A stretch of 45,603 nt of DNA from a virus, in IMG/VR virus record IMGVR_UViG_3300025132_006985, positions 1-45,603 of that record. One strand, written 5' to 3'. Positions 31,511 to 40,860 of this stretch are shown here, one piece after another. The notes beneath the pieces were generated by a model that worked only from the letters and a program-made list of their open reading frames with translations, was not told the DNA's origin and searched no databases. A program made the position numbers and the translations under genes. How positions within the stretch are numbered: position 1 is the stretch's first letter; every line of letters begins with the position of its first letter.

Positions 31511-32244
31511 GCGCGCTGGTCGAGCTGACGCAGTTCGGGGCGCGGACGAATAGCCGGATCGTCGCCGAGGTTTTCGAAAAAGAGCATAAAAACGTCCTGT
31601 CCGCGATTGACGATATTCTCGAAAAAAAGCCCGAGCTGCGACGGCTTAATTTTCAGCCGTCGCGGGCGGTGGTTCAGGCGGGCATCCATCAGCGCGAGGT
31701 GCGCGCCTTCGAAATGGATCGCGACGGCTTCACGCTGGTCGCGATGGGATTTACCGGGGCGAAGGCGCTCGACTGGAAGATCGCCTTTATCGACGCGTTC
31801 AACCGGATGGAGGCGGCGCTGCGATCGGAGGCCGAGGCCGACCGGGACGCCGAACCGTTGGTGATGCGCGACTATTCCCCCGCGCTAGCGGTTATCCGCG
31901 AAGCGCGGCAAATATTCCCGCCCAAGGCGGTGCGCGACTTGTGGCCCCGGCTCGGCCTGCCCGATCCATATCGCCGGGCAGCGATTGGGTCGGGCGAGGA
32001 TGGGCTGGCGCTGATCGACGACAGCATTTCGGCCTGGCGCGATGCTTGTACGGTTGACGAAGACGGCACGACAACACGCGCAAACGAACTTTGGGCCAGC
32101 TATTGCAGCTGGTGCGAAACCTCGGGCCGGGCGGGCGTCAATCAAACGCGGTTCGGGCGGGCGCTGACGAACATGGGGTATCGACCGGCGAGGGCGAGCG
32201 ATTCTGGCTATGTCCATCGGCATGGGCTCAAGCTGATCGACTGA
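31507..32244 (+). CDS. Rha-family phage regulatory protein with extra C-terminal domain
   Basis: GTG start at 31507. The N-terminal half is a clear Rha domain: RIVAEVFEKEHKNVLSAIDDIL, then FEMDRDGFTLVAMGFTGAKALDWKIAFIDAFNRME. Rha proteins are phage regulators or antirepressor-like factors. The C-terminal part from about residue 165 (ISAWRDACTVDEDGTTTRANELWASYCSWCETSGR, then FGRALTNMGYRPARASDSG) resembles the winged-helix tail of D5/P4 primases. The combination suggests a DNA-binding regulator expressed in the tail block. Confidence 0.85.
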   Translation: MSALVELTQFGARTNSRIVAEVFEKEHKNVLSAIDDILEKKPELRRLNFQPSRAVVQAGIHQREVRAFEMDRDGFTLVAMGFTGAKALDWKIAFIDAFNRMEAALRSEAEADRDAEPLVMRDYSPALAVIREARQIFPPKAVRDLWPRLGLPDPYRRAAIGSGEDGLALIDDSISAWRDACTVDEDGTTTRANELWASYCSWCETSGRAGVNQTRFGRALTNMGYRPARASDSGYVHRHGLKLID

Positions 32245-32314
32245 GATCGCAGATAATTAGTTTCAACAGGCTGGGTGGTGTTGCTGCCCGGCCCTTTCGG
32301 CATGGGGTGACGGC

Positions 32315-35300
32315 ATGACTACCGATGTTGTCGCACGGCTTCGGCTGCGCGCGCAGGATTTCTCGCGCGACGTTCGCAAGGCGTTCGACGATGTTCCCGC
32401 TGTCGCCGACAAGGCGGGGCGTGAAGCCGGCACCCGCATGGGGGAAGGAATCGGATTCGGGTTGAAAGGGGCGTTGTCGGGTATCGCCCTTGGCGCCATC
32501 GTCAACGAACTCGCACAAGTGACGAAGCGCGCCGTCGACTATGGTGTCGAGCTTGGCAACAATGCCCGAGCGCTGAACGCAAACGTCGAGGAATTGCAGG
32601 CCTATCGCCAGGCCGCCAGTGAGGTCGGCATCGTCAACAAAACGCTCGACGACGGATTGCAAGAGCTGTTCGAATCGATGACGGAAGCAGCGGGCGGGGG
32701 CAAGGATCAGGCAGCTGCATTCAAAGAATTGGGCGTTTCGCTGGTCGATGCGAACGGCCACGCGCGATCGACCACGTCCGCGATGGGTGAGGTTATCGAC
32801 AAACTTCGCGCGATTCCGGACCCTCTCGCTCAGGCCCGGTTGGGGACCGAGATTTTCGGCGATAAGTGGCGGGACATGGCGCCGCTTCTGTCGGCTGGTT
32901 CGGACGGCCTGCGCAATTTGACGGGCAGCATTCTTGAAACCGGCGATGCGCTTTCGACCAAGGAAATTCAGGAGCTGAACCGGATCAACGCCGAGCTCGA
33001 GCATATGAAAACGACCTTCGAGGTCGATTTCAGCCGGATTGTCGCGGCAAACGCCGATGCAATCATCGCCATGGGGCGGGCGTTGGGTTATGTGGCTGGG
33101 CTCGCGGCGCAGGCGGCGGCATCGGTCGCGTCGTTTTTCCAGACTGCGCAAGGTTTCGCAAATATGCGCGAAACCAAAGGGATATTTGCCGCGTTGAACG
33201 CGACGCCGGGACAAGCGAAGCAGTGGGCGACACCGTCGGGTGCGATCATGCAACAGCGTGACGCCATCGCCAATCTGAAAAAGGATATCTATTCCCCTGG
33301 TGGCTACACCACCGATTTGATATTTAACGGCAGTAAAAAGGCGGCACAGCTGCGCGATATGGAACGCGAGCTGGGCCAGATGCAGCGCGCCGCTTTAGCG
33401 CGAGGCGATTTTTTCAATGTCACACCGCTGGCGTCGACTGTCGGCGGGCTCGCCAATATCAAGCCGCCGAAGGTTGGCGGCGGCGGCGCAGCGCGCTCGC
33501 GCAGCGGTGGGGGCGGCGGGGTCGACAAGGAAGCGCGCGAGCGCGAGCAAGCCGCCAAGCGGCTGCGCGCCGAATATGAGCGCATCGTCGACACGCTCGA
33601 CAAGGATATCGAAAAGCAGCGCATCGCAGCCGAGGTCGAGGCGATCCGCGCCATGGGGCTGGAGCGCGAGGCCGAGAAGCATGAAAAGATCAACGAGATC
33701 GCGGCGCGCTATCCCAAGTTGATCGGCACGACGGCAGCGCAGCTCGCCAAGGATTTCAACATCACGGTCGCCGAGGCCGAGGCCGAGCTGAAAAATCTCG
33801 ACAACTTGCGCCTGAACGCGCTGCTCGAGATCGATATCAAGTTCGATAAAAAGGCGGCCGATGCTGCCGCCAAGGCCATCGCCGCAGGTATGAAAAAGCA
33901 GGTCGAAGCGCAGCAGGCGATGCAGAAGGAAAATCGCGATCGCTCGGCCGAGCAGGCGCGCCGCCAGTTCGAGGACCTCTCGTCGGCCTATTTCGACCTG
34001 TTCGACGGCAATACGCGCAACCTGTGGGACAATTTCAAGCGCCTTGGCCTGAACGCGCTCGCCGAGCTGGCGGCGGACCAGACGATGAAACTGCTCAATG
34101 GCGAAAAGGGCGCCAATCTGGGCGACAGCCTGACCAAGCTATTTTCGGCGCAGAAGGGCGACTTGATCGGCGGCATGCAGAAGGGCGCGCTGGCATCCAG
34201 CATCGCCGATGCCATCGGCATCAAGCAGTCGAAAACGGGCGCGATGGCGGGATCGGCGATCGGCACCGTCGCGCTAGGGCCATTGGGCGGCGCGATCGGC
34301 GGTCTGCTGGGCGGGACGCTGGGCGGGCTGCTGAAAAAGACTCCGCGCGGTTATGCGACGATCGGCGGCGAGGGCGGCGACCTGCGCATCGTCGGTGCCG
34401 GCGGGAACAGCAAGGATGCCCGCGCGCAGGGCAACAAGGCCGCGGGTGCCACGCTGACGTCGCTCGACCAGATCGCTGCCGCGCTGGGCGGCACTTATGA
34501 CGCGTCGCGGGGCAAGGTGTCGATCGGGCGCAGCGGCGACAGTTGGCACGTCGATACATCAGGTCGCGGCAAGCTGAAGAAAAGTCAGGGCGGGTTCGAT
34601 TTCGACGATGATTATGAGGCCGCGGTGCGCTTTGCCACGATGGACCTGATCAAAGACGGCGTCCTGCAGGGCATTTCGGACGCGGCGCAACGTATCCTGC
34701 AGTCGGGCGATGATATCGAGCTGGCGCTGGAAAAGGCGTTGATGATCGAAGAAATTCCCAAGCGCCTGAAAGCCCGGCTCGACCCGCTCGGTGCGGCGCT
34801 CGACGATATCGACGCGCAATTCACCCGGCTGGCCGACGTACTGCGCGAGGGCGGCGCCAGCGCCGAACAGATCGCACAGGCGCGGCAATTGTGGGAGCTG
34901 GAGCGCGCCGACGCCATCCGCGAAATCGGTCAGGCTTCGGCGACGTTGCGCGATTACCTGAAAACGCTGCGGATCGGGGCCGACAGCCCGTTGTCGCTGC
35001 GGACGCAGGCGATCGAGGCCGAGGCGGCCATGGCACCGTTCGTCGACCAGATTCGCAAAGCCGAGGCCGCGCGGGCGAACTATGATCGCCTGGCGGCGTC
35101 GAAGGCAGCGGGTGGCGCGGTGAGCGAAGCCGAACTGAAGGCGGCGAAAGATGCCGCCACGGCGGCCGCCTCGGCGGTCGATCAGAGCGGATTCCGTGAC
35201 AGTGCGGCGCTGTTCCTTGATGTCGCGCGTCAGCTCGGCGGGTCGACCAAGAGTTTCTTTGACCAGTTCGACCGTATTCAGGGGTTGACCAACAATGCGA

Positions 35301-35518
35301 TCGCGCTGGTCGAAAATGCGGTGCCGCTGCGCGGTGACGCCAAAGACCCCTTTGCCGAGCTGACCGCAAAATCGACCCAGGCGGCGGCGAACATCCTCGA
35401 CGCCCACACGGCGCTGTTGCAGCGGATTGCGAATAGTATCGGCGGTGTCGGTCTGGGCGGCGGCGGCGACGTTTTCATCGGCGGCGGTCGCGGCTTTACC
35501 AACAACGCGCTACGCTGA
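32315..35518 (+). CDS. Tail tape measure protein
   Basis: At 1067 aa it is the longest protein in the window. It is largely helical and Ala-rich, with coiled-coil blocks (about 400-530) and hydrophobic segments (SGIALGAIVNELAQ; YVAGLAAQAAASVASFF; AIGTVALGPLGGAIGGLLGG). The glycine-rich segment near residue 660 is typical of tape measures. At about 0.15 nm per residue it predicts a tail near 160 nm. ATG 32315 follows a GGGGTGA Shine-Dalgarno-like stretch. It lies downstream of the chaperone pair, separated only by DUF6441 and the regulatory cassette. Confidence 0.92.
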   Translation: MTTDVVARLRLRAQDFSRDVRKAFDDVPAVADKAGREAGTRMGEGIGFGLKGALSGIALGAIVNELAQVTKRAVDYGVELGNNARALNANVEELQAYRQAASEVGIVNKTLDDGLQELFESMTEAAGGGKDQAAAFKELGVSLVDANGHARSTTSAMGEVIDKLRAIPDPLAQARLGTEIFGDKWRDMAPLLSAGSDGLRNLTGSILETGDALSTKEIQELNRINAELEHMKTTFEVDFSRIVAANADAIIAMGRALGYVAGLAAQAAASVASFFQTAQGFANMRETKGIFAALNATPGQAKQWATPSGAIMQQRDAIANLKKDIYSPGGYTTDLIFNGSKKAAQLRDMERELGQMQRAALARGDFFNVTPLASTVGGLANIKPPKVGGGGAARSRSGGGGGVDKEAREREQAAKRLRAEYERIVDTLDKDIEKQRIAAEVEAIRAMGLEREAEKHEKINEIAARYPKLIGTTAAQLAKDFNITVAEAEAELKNLDNLRLNALLEIDIKFDKKAADAAAKAIAAGMKKQVEAQQAMQKENRDRSAEQARRQFEDLSSAYFDLFDGNTRNLWDNFKRLGLNALAELAADQTMKLLNGEKGANLGDSLTKLFSAQKGDLIGGMQKGALASSIADAIGIKQSKTGAMAGSAIGTVALGPLGGAIGGLLGGTLGGLLKKTPRGYATIGGEGGDLRIVGAGGNSKDARAQGNKAAGATLTSLDQIAAALGGTYDASRGKVSIGRSGDSWHVDTSGRGKLKKSQGGFDFDDDYEAAVRFATMDLIKDGVLQGISDAAQRILQSGDDIELALEKALMIEEIPKRLKARLDPLGAALDDIDAQFTRLADVLREGGASAEQIAQARQLWELERADAIREIGQASATLRDYLKTLRIGADSPLSLRTQAIEAEAAMAPFVDQIRKAEAARANYDRLAASKAAGGAVSEAELKAAKDAATAAASAVDQSGFRDSAALFLDVARQLGGSTKSFFDQFDRIQGLTNNAIALVENAVPLRGDAKDPFAELTAKSTQAAANILDAHTALLQRIANSIGGVGLGGGGDVFIGGGRGFTNNALR

Positions 35519-35880
35519 TGCCCGCGCTTGCTGCTGATATCGCGCGGGCTCAGCGCCGCGCGACGATCGTCGAAGCCGAAAATGCCGCGATCAAGGCTGT
35601 CTATGCGCAGGCGCGCGACGGGCGTTCGGCGCCTGCCGTCGGCTATTTCGACAGCGCCAGCGATGCACAGGCGGCAATGGATGCGCGCAAGGGGATCAAT
35701 GCCGTCATCCGGCGCCGGTTCGCGGTGACGGTCGACGGGCTGGTGTTTCCCGACCTGTCGTCGGGCGTGCCGGTGTGGACCCTGATCGACGCTGAGAACG
35801 ACGCGAACGGGCCGTTTCTGGTCGCCCGCATCGAATTCGACACCGAAAATGAAATCACGACCATGGAGCTGTACGGGTGA
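35518..35880 (+). CDS. Minor tail protein, 120 aa
   Basis: TGATG overlap with the tape measure gene. An N-terminal helix (ADIARAQRRATIVEAENAAIKAVYAQA) is followed by a beta-rich C-terminal half (FAVTVDGLVFPDL...GPFLVARIEFDTENEITTMELY). Position suggests a distal tail or hub component. The exact family is not recognised. Confidence 0.7.
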   Translation: MPALAADIARAQRRATIVEAENAAIKAVYAQARDGRSAPAVGYFDSASDAQAAMDARKGINAVIRRRFAVTVDGLVFPDLSSGVPVWTLIDAENDANGPFLVARIEFDTENEITTMELYG

Positions 35881-36683
35881 GCAATGCGATCGGGTTCAAG
35901 CCGCTAGCGATAGCCGCGGCCACCGCCAGCGCCACTGCTGCCGGATTTGACCCGGCGTATGTCGGCAATGATTATATGGGCGTCCAATGGAAAAGCCCGA
36001 CCGGCGCGGCCTCGCGGTCGCTGGTCATCGACCTTGGCGGCGACACGGCATTCGATACGATCGCGCTGTTCGGGCTGACCGGGGCGCAGCCGGGATGGAC
36101 GTTGCAGGTCGAGGCAGCGACGGCCGCGCAGGGCAGCGGCTTTCCCGGCGGTTCGTGGGTCGGCACCGCGGCGGGGTTGCTCGCCGGTACGGCCATGCCG
36201 ACCAGCGGCCGCGGAAAATCGCTGTGGCTTGCGCCGTCGGCATCGCCCCCACCCGCCAGCCGATACATCCGCCTGACCTTTGCGACGCTGTCCAATGCCG
36301 CCGTTGCGGTCAGCCGCGTCGCGATCGGCAAGCGGTTCCAGTTCGCGCGGAATTTCGAGTTCGGCGCGGCGTTCGGCGTGCGCGACCTTGGCAGCTTTGA
36401 ATTTTCGGCGCGCGGCGTCCCGCTTCGTCGCCGGGCGGAAAAGCTGCGGTCGGTCGGCATTTCCTTTGGCAATGTCTATCGCGACGAGGTCGAGGCGATC
36501 GTGCATCCGCTGCTCGAGCAGGTCGGCAATACCGAGCCGATCGTGCTGGTAACCGACCCCGACGCGCACGCCCAGCGACAGAATCGCATGTGGTTCGGCC
36601 CGCTGGTCGGCGACCTTGGCACCGTATGGCCGCGCGCGAGCGGCTTTGAATGGCGCGCGAACCTTGTCGGGCTGGATCGCTGA
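35877..36683 (+). CDS. Probable distal tail protein with discoidin-like N-terminus
   Basis: GTG start at 35877 (GTGA overlap). The first 155 residues are beta-rich with SRSLVIDLGGDTAFDTIALFGLTGA and SRYIRLTF..., a pattern like an F5/8 or discoidin jelly-roll that could bind carbohydrate. The C-terminal half (FQFARNFEFGAAFGVRDLGSFEFSARG in part, ending WRANLVGLDR) looks like a distal-tail hub fold. 268 aa. The role is inferred from layout. Confidence 0.7.
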   Translation: MSNAIGFKPLAIAAATASATAAGFDPAYVGNDYMGVQWKSPTGAASRSLVIDLGGDTAFDTIALFGLTGAQPGWTLQVEAATAAQGSGFPGGSWVGTAAGLLAGTAMPTSGRGKSLWLAPSASPPPASRYIRLTFATLSNAAVAVSRVAIGKRFQFARNFEFGAAFGVRDLGSFEFSARGVPLRRRAEKLRSVGISFGNVYRDEVEAIVHPLLEQVGNTEPIVLVTDPDAHAQRQNRMWFGPLVGDLGTVWPRASGFEWRANLVGLDR

Positions 36684-36686
36684 ACG

Positions 36687-39425
36687 ATGCCGACCGCATG
36701 GCTGTGTCAGATAGACGGTTTTGCCCGCGTCGGCGGCGCCGCGACCACGGTCCGGCTGGCCAGCCACGATGATGACCGGCTGTGTCATCTCGACGCGCAG
36801 GTCTGGTGGCCCGCAATTGCGCGCCTGCCGCCGCTGTCGCGTGATTTCTTTGATGGCGCCTTCGGCGGCGAGATCGTCACGCCGACGACGCGCTTTGATA
36901 TGGCGATCGAGGGGGTGCCGAGCTTTGCCGCGCTGATGCTGCACGGCGCACGTATCCGCTGGTGGGACGGCGAGCTGGGCGCGGACATCGGGGCTTTTAC
37001 TCTGCGTTTCGACGGGCTGGTCGACAATCACCCCTCGACGCGCGACGGGATCGCCAGCGTCGACATGCGGGTCGATGACGCCTGGTTGGACGACCCGATC
37101 CTTGCGACCTATGCCGGAACGACCGGCGCCGAGGGCGATGCGGCGCTGAAAGGTCAGGTCAAACCGCTGCTGCTCGGCGTGCCGAAGATGGTCGAGGGCG
37201 TGCTGATCAACAGCGTCGATACTATCGTGCAGCTGAGCGACGGGCCGATCGCAGGCGTTGACGTCGCGATGGAAGATGCCGCGCGCTTCCCTGCCGCGGC
37301 GGGCAATTATGCCAGCTATGCAGCGCTGGCGGCGGCGACGATCGCGCCGGGATTCTATGCAACCGCGCTCGCGGTCGGGATGGTGCGTCATGGCGCCCCG
37401 CTGGCAGGCGTCGCGTCCTATGACGTACAGGGCAGCAACAGCGGCGCCGATGGCGGCGGGCACGTCCGCCGGGCGGGCGCGATGATCAAGCGACTGGCGG
37501 CGCGCGCAGGCAAGTCGGCGAAGATCGACGCGAGCAGCATGACCGCGCTCGACACCGCGCGGCCGTGGAATATCTCGGTCGCGCTGATGCAACAGACGAC
37601 CATGCGCGAACTGGTGCAGTCGTTCGCGCAAAGCCTGAATGCCGTTGCCGGGGTGACGTGGACGGGCCTGCTGACGGTACTGCCGATCAATCGGCCCGAG
37701 GATGGGGCTGTTGTCGGGACGCTGGCGGCGGACGGGTCGAACCTGCCGCCGGTCGGCCGCGTCGACCAGCTCGGCATTGCACCGCCGTTCTGGCGGCTTG
37801 CGATCGAGGCCGAGATGACGAACCGCGTCCACAGCAACGATGAAATCCGCTTTACGGCGCAGTTGATCGACCGCGGCAGATATAGCGCCGGCGAATCCTA
37901 TCGCGAGGGTCATATCGTCGACATGGCCGACCAGTCACGCTGGCTGTATGTCGCGGTGACGCCGACGACGGGCAATGCGCCGCCGACCTGGCCGATTACC
38001 AGCGACGCGTTCTGGACGCTGCTGACGCCGCCCGCAAACCGCGGCAAGACGTTCGTCCAGATCGCCGCGCCCTCGGTCGCCGAAAGCACCGGCGGCGACC
38101 TGTGGCAGGATGGCGCGGCTCGTTATTGGCTGCGGCGCGAGGATATGCACCTGGCGATCGGCGGCAATCGGATCATGATCGGCGGCAATCTGTTGACGAT
38201 GGCATGGACGCCGAACGCGGTGCAGCCGGTGCGCGACGGTATCCAGAATGGCATGGATACGGTGCTGATCGTGGTCGATACGGTGCGGGCGCTGGCCAAT
38301 GACGCGCAGGCAACCGCCGACGGCAAGGTGCAGAGCTTTTATGCGGCGAGTGCGCCGACCGCCGAGGGGATCGGCGATCTGTGGTTCCACACCGCCGACG
38401 GCAACAAGCAATATCGCTGGTCGGGCACGGCGTGGGTCGCAGTGCAGGATACGGCGATCGGCGATGCGCTGGACGCCGCGGCGGCGGCCGATGCCAAGGC
38501 CGATGGCAAAGTCACGACCTTTATCAGCGAAACGACGCCGACCGCCGAAGGGGATGGCGATCTGTGGTTCAAGGAATCGACCGGCGAGCTGCGCGTGTGG
38601 GATGCGGTCGGGGCGACCTGGGGCGATCCGCTGGTCGACCTGACGTCGGCGGCGCAAGTCGTCGTCGTGCCGCCCGCGACATTTACCCTGTATCGGACGG
38701 CCGCCGGGGCGGTGAAGCCCGATCAACTGCCGATTGACCTTCGGCCCGCGGTCACGCGCGGCGGCGCCGATTATCGCGCGCAAAACGCGGTGTCCTATGC
38801 GGTGACGGGCACCGGCGGGCTGTCGGGCAAGGTCAGCGTCAATAATACGACCGGCAGCGCGGCAAAGGGCGACGTAACGCTCGCGAACACGATTACCGGC
38901 GCGGGCACATTCCAGTTGACGGTGACGGTCAGCGGGATCGTCGTCGGCACCTATGTGACCCAGCTGATCACGATCGACGATCCGCCGCCGGTCGATAACG
39001 GGACGTCGGGCGGCACCGACAGCTCGCTCGAGGCGGTGACATCGACCAGCTATGCGGTGATGACCGGGCAGGATGGCGGCGATCCGACGATGGATGTCGT
39101 GATCGCATCGGGCCAGACGCTGAAACTCAATACCAATTTCTATTATCGCAATGCCTCTGGCACCTCGCTGACGATGACCTGCAAGGGCCAATATCAGCTG
39201 GGCGGCGTGTGGTACGACATGGATAGCGGCACGACCGAACAGACCGGCACTGCGGCGGAAAAGCTGCTCGATCCGGTCGAATATGTCGAGGGTGAAGCGG
39301 TGTTCGCATTCACCAAAGCCAGCCTGTCGCCGGGAACCTATCCGGTCCGCCTGATGGGCAAGCTGACCAGCGGCAGCGGGACACTGACCCCGACGTCGGG
39401 CGGTGCCACCAGTTCGAAAGCATAG
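36687..39425 (+). CDS. Large tail tip / central fibre protein
   Basis: The 912-aa protein has a hub-like N-terminal region (to about 400) with VDDAWLDDPILATYAG and PLLLGVPKMVEGVLINSVDTIVQLSDGPI. Then comes a repeat region: two 61-residue units start at residues 546 and 607, each with GKV..(F)..PTAEG-GDLWF. The C-terminal domain is Thr/Gly-rich and all-beta, probably receptor-facing. It begins 3 bp after the previous gene. It plays the part of lambda gpJ by position. Confidence 0.85.
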   Translation: MPTAWLCQIDGFARVGGAATTVRLASHDDDRLCHLDAQVWWPAIARLPPLSRDFFDGAFGGEIVTPTTRFDMAIEGVPSFAALMLHGARIRWWDGELGADIGAFTLRFDGLVDNHPSTRDGIASVDMRVDDAWLDDPILATYAGTTGAEGDAALKGQVKPLLLGVPKMVEGVLINSVDTIVQLSDGPIAGVDVAMEDAARFPAAAGNYASYAALAAATIAPGFYATALAVGMVRHGAPLAGVASYDVQGSNSGADGGGHVRRAGAMIKRLAARAGKSAKIDASSMTALDTARPWNISVALMQQTTMRELVQSFAQSLNAVAGVTWTGLLTVLPINRPEDGAVVGTLAADGSNLPPVGRVDQLGIAPPFWRLAIEAEMTNRVHSNDEIRFTAQLIDRGRYSAGESYREGHIVDMADQSRWLYVAVTPTTGNAPPTWPITSDAFWTLLTPPANRGKTFVQIAAPSVAESTGGDLWQDGAARYWLRREDMHLAIGGNRIMIGGNLLTMAWTPNAVQPVRDGIQNGMDTVLIVVDTVRALANDAQATADGKVQSFYAASAPTAEGIGDLWFHTADGNKQYRWSGTAWVAVQDTAIGDALDAAAAADAKADGKVTTFISETTPTAEGDGDLWFKESTGELRVWDAVGATWGDPLVDLTSAAQVVVVPPATFTLYRTAAGAVKPDQLPIDLRPAVTRGGADYRAQNAVSYAVTGTGGLSGKVSVNNTTGSAAKGDVTLANTITGAGTFQLTVTVSGIVVGTYVTQLITIDDPPPVDNGTSGGTDSSLEAVTSTSYAVMTGQDGGDPTMDVVIASGQTLKLNTNFYYRNASGTSLTMTCKGQYQLGGVWYDMDSGTTEQTGTAAEKLLDPVEYVEGEAVFAFTKASLSPGTYPVRLMGKLTSGSGTLTPTSGGATSSKA

Positions 39426-39433
39426 GAGAATTT

Positions 39434-40267
39434 ATGGCCGACACAGATGTGTGGGGGCTGGGCGCCATCGGCGCGCCTGCCGGGACCGACCGCATCCCGA
39501 TCGCTACCGCCTCGATCGCAGGGGGATATTCGACGCGCGGCGAGTTCATCTGGCGAAATGCCGCGGGAAAATATGTCCACAACGGCGCCAGCGCCAATTA
39601 TGCGATCAATTTCGCTGATGTGAATCCGGGGCGGGGGATCGTCGGCGACATCGCCAACAACGCCTCGTCGGGCCTGACGGGCGCGATGTGGTCTTTCACG
39701 CAAAACACCATCACGAACAATTGCTTCGGAATGGTCCCCGGGTCGCCCGACATGGCGATATGGTTCAATCGAAACATCGCTGCCGATGGGACTTTGGCCT
39801 GGCGCTGGCAATCCGACGGCCATTATCGGCCCGGCGCCGACAACAGCTATGACATTGGCACGGCATCGTTTCGCGGGCGTACCGCCTATTTCGGAACGGG
39901 GTCGATCAACACGTCTGATGGCCGCGAAAAGACCGAGGTTCGCCCCCTTAACGATGCCGAATTGCGGGCGGCAAAACGGATTGCCGCGGACATCGGGGTT
40001 TTCCAGTTCCTGACCGGCGCGCGCGACCATGTCGGCGTGATTGCGCAGCAGGTGTGGGCGATCATGGCGGACGAAGGGCTGATCGATCCCCTCGTCGAAG
40101 GTGAGGCGCCGAGCTGCAGCTATGCGTTCCTGTGCCATGACGCGTGGGAGGCCGACGACCTCGCGGGCACCGAGGCGGGCGATCGTTTCGGCGTTCGCTC
40201 CGATCAGCTCGCCCTGTTCCTGATCGCCGCGCAAGAGGCGCGGCTAGCGGCGCTCGAGGCCGCCTGA
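39434..40267 (+). CDS. Tail fibre with S74 intramolecular chaperone domain
   Basis: The 277-aa protein begins at ATG 39434. The first about 160 residues form a receptor or fibre domain. The C-terminal part contains SINTSDGREKTEVRPL, AAKRIAADIGVFQFL, DHVGVIAQQVWAIM and QLALFLIAAQEARLAALEAA. This is the peptidase S74 signature: SD..K motif, 'G-IAQ' and a terminal coiled coil. The chaperone helps the fibre trimerise and then cuts itself off near the SD. It is the last structural gene before lysis. Confidence 0.9.
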   Translation: MADTDVWGLGAIGAPAGTDRIPIATASIAGGYSTRGEFIWRNAAGKYVHNGASANYAINFADVNPGRGIVGDIANNASSGLTGAMWSFTQNTITNNCFGMVPGSPDMAIWFNRNIAADGTLAWRWQSDGHYRPGADNSYDIGTASFRGRTAYFGTGSINTSDGREKTEVRPLNDAELRAAKRIAADIGVFQFLTGARDHVGVIAQQVWAIMADEGLIDPLVEGEAPSCSYAFLCHDAWEADDLAGTEAGDRFGVRSDQLALFLIAAQEARLAALEAA

Positions 40268-40291
40268 ATTACCCACCGAAGGAGAATGACG

Positions 40292-40438
40292 ATGAAGAAG
40301 TGCATTTATGCGCTCGCAGCCGCGTGCGCCCTTTCGCTGACCGCCTGCGACGACAGCGGCCCGGCGCAGCCCGATCCCGCCGCCCCGGTGGTCATCGACG
40401 AAGAATGTCCGCGCGCCGACGGCGAACCCTGCCGATAG
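40292..40438 (+). CDS. Small lipoprotein, 48 aa
   Basis: The protein begins MKKCIYALAAACALSLTAC. The lipobox LTAC makes Cys19 the likely lipidated residue. The mature part is acidic and Pro-rich with two further Cys. AAGGAG lies upstream of ATG 40292; an in-frame ATG 6 nt earlier is too close to it. It opens the lysis block and might be a superinfection or lysis accessory lipoprotein. Confidence 0.75.
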   Translation: MKKCIYALAAACALSLTACDDSGPAQPDPAAPVVIDEECPRADGEPCR

Positions 40439-40450
40439 GCGCGCATCGCT

Positions 40451-40549
40451 ATGGCGGCGCTGTTCGGCTGGACCGCGACCGCGATTACGGCTTCGGCCAT
40501 GATCGCGGTCATTCTTTACAATGCATTGGGCGGGGAGCGGCGATTGTGA
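40451..40549 (+). CDS. Tiny single-span membrane protein, 32 aa
   Basis: The product is MAALFGWTATAITASAMIAV plus ILYNALGGERRL: one hydrophobic span followed by a positively charged tail. Its stop overlaps the next gene's GTG start (GTGA), supporting translation. Size and place fit a holin-associated or antiholin-like peptide, but nothing more specific can be said. Confidence 0.55.
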   Translation: MAALFGWTATAITASAMIAVILYNALGGERRL

Positions 40550-40836
40550 GCGTTGGCGAAATTATCGGCATTGGCGTTAGCGCGCTGGCGCCGCTGGGCG
40601 CCGCGGGCGCCTTCATTTGGAACAAGATCGAAAAGCGGTTCGGCCATATCGAAAACCAGCTTGAGGAATGCGAGACACGCGAGCGTGAAAGCCTTGAGCG
40701 GCGCGGCGTGCAACTGACCGTCATCGAATTGCTGTGGCAGGAAGTGAAGCGCCTGGCACCCGACGCGCCGATCCTCGGCCGCGCGAAAAAGCTGCTCGAC
40801 GACCTCAAGGAACAGAACGACGAAGCCCGGCGCTGA
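40546..40836 (+). CDS. Membrane-anchored coiled-coil protein of the lysis block
   Basis: GTG start at 40546; 96 aa. A hydrophobic N-terminal segment (IIGIGVSALAPLGAAGAFIW) precedes a charged coiled coil (KIEKRFGHIENQLEECETRERESLERRG). This is a common layout for phage lysis accessory proteins. It lies 24 bp before the endolysin gene. Holin-like or regulatory function is possible. Confidence 0.7.
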   Translation: MSVGEIIGIGVSALAPLGAAGAFIWNKIEKRFGHIENQLEECETRERESLERRGVQLTVIELLWQEVKRLAPDAPILGRAKKLLDDLKEQNDEARR

Positions 40837-40860
40837 GGCGCCATTTCAAAGGAAATCGCT

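Noticed and set aside
35904-37913. Open frame of 669 codons antisense to the tail tip genes
   Set aside because: Same shadow effect. Arg/Ala/Asp-rich with no recognisable domain.
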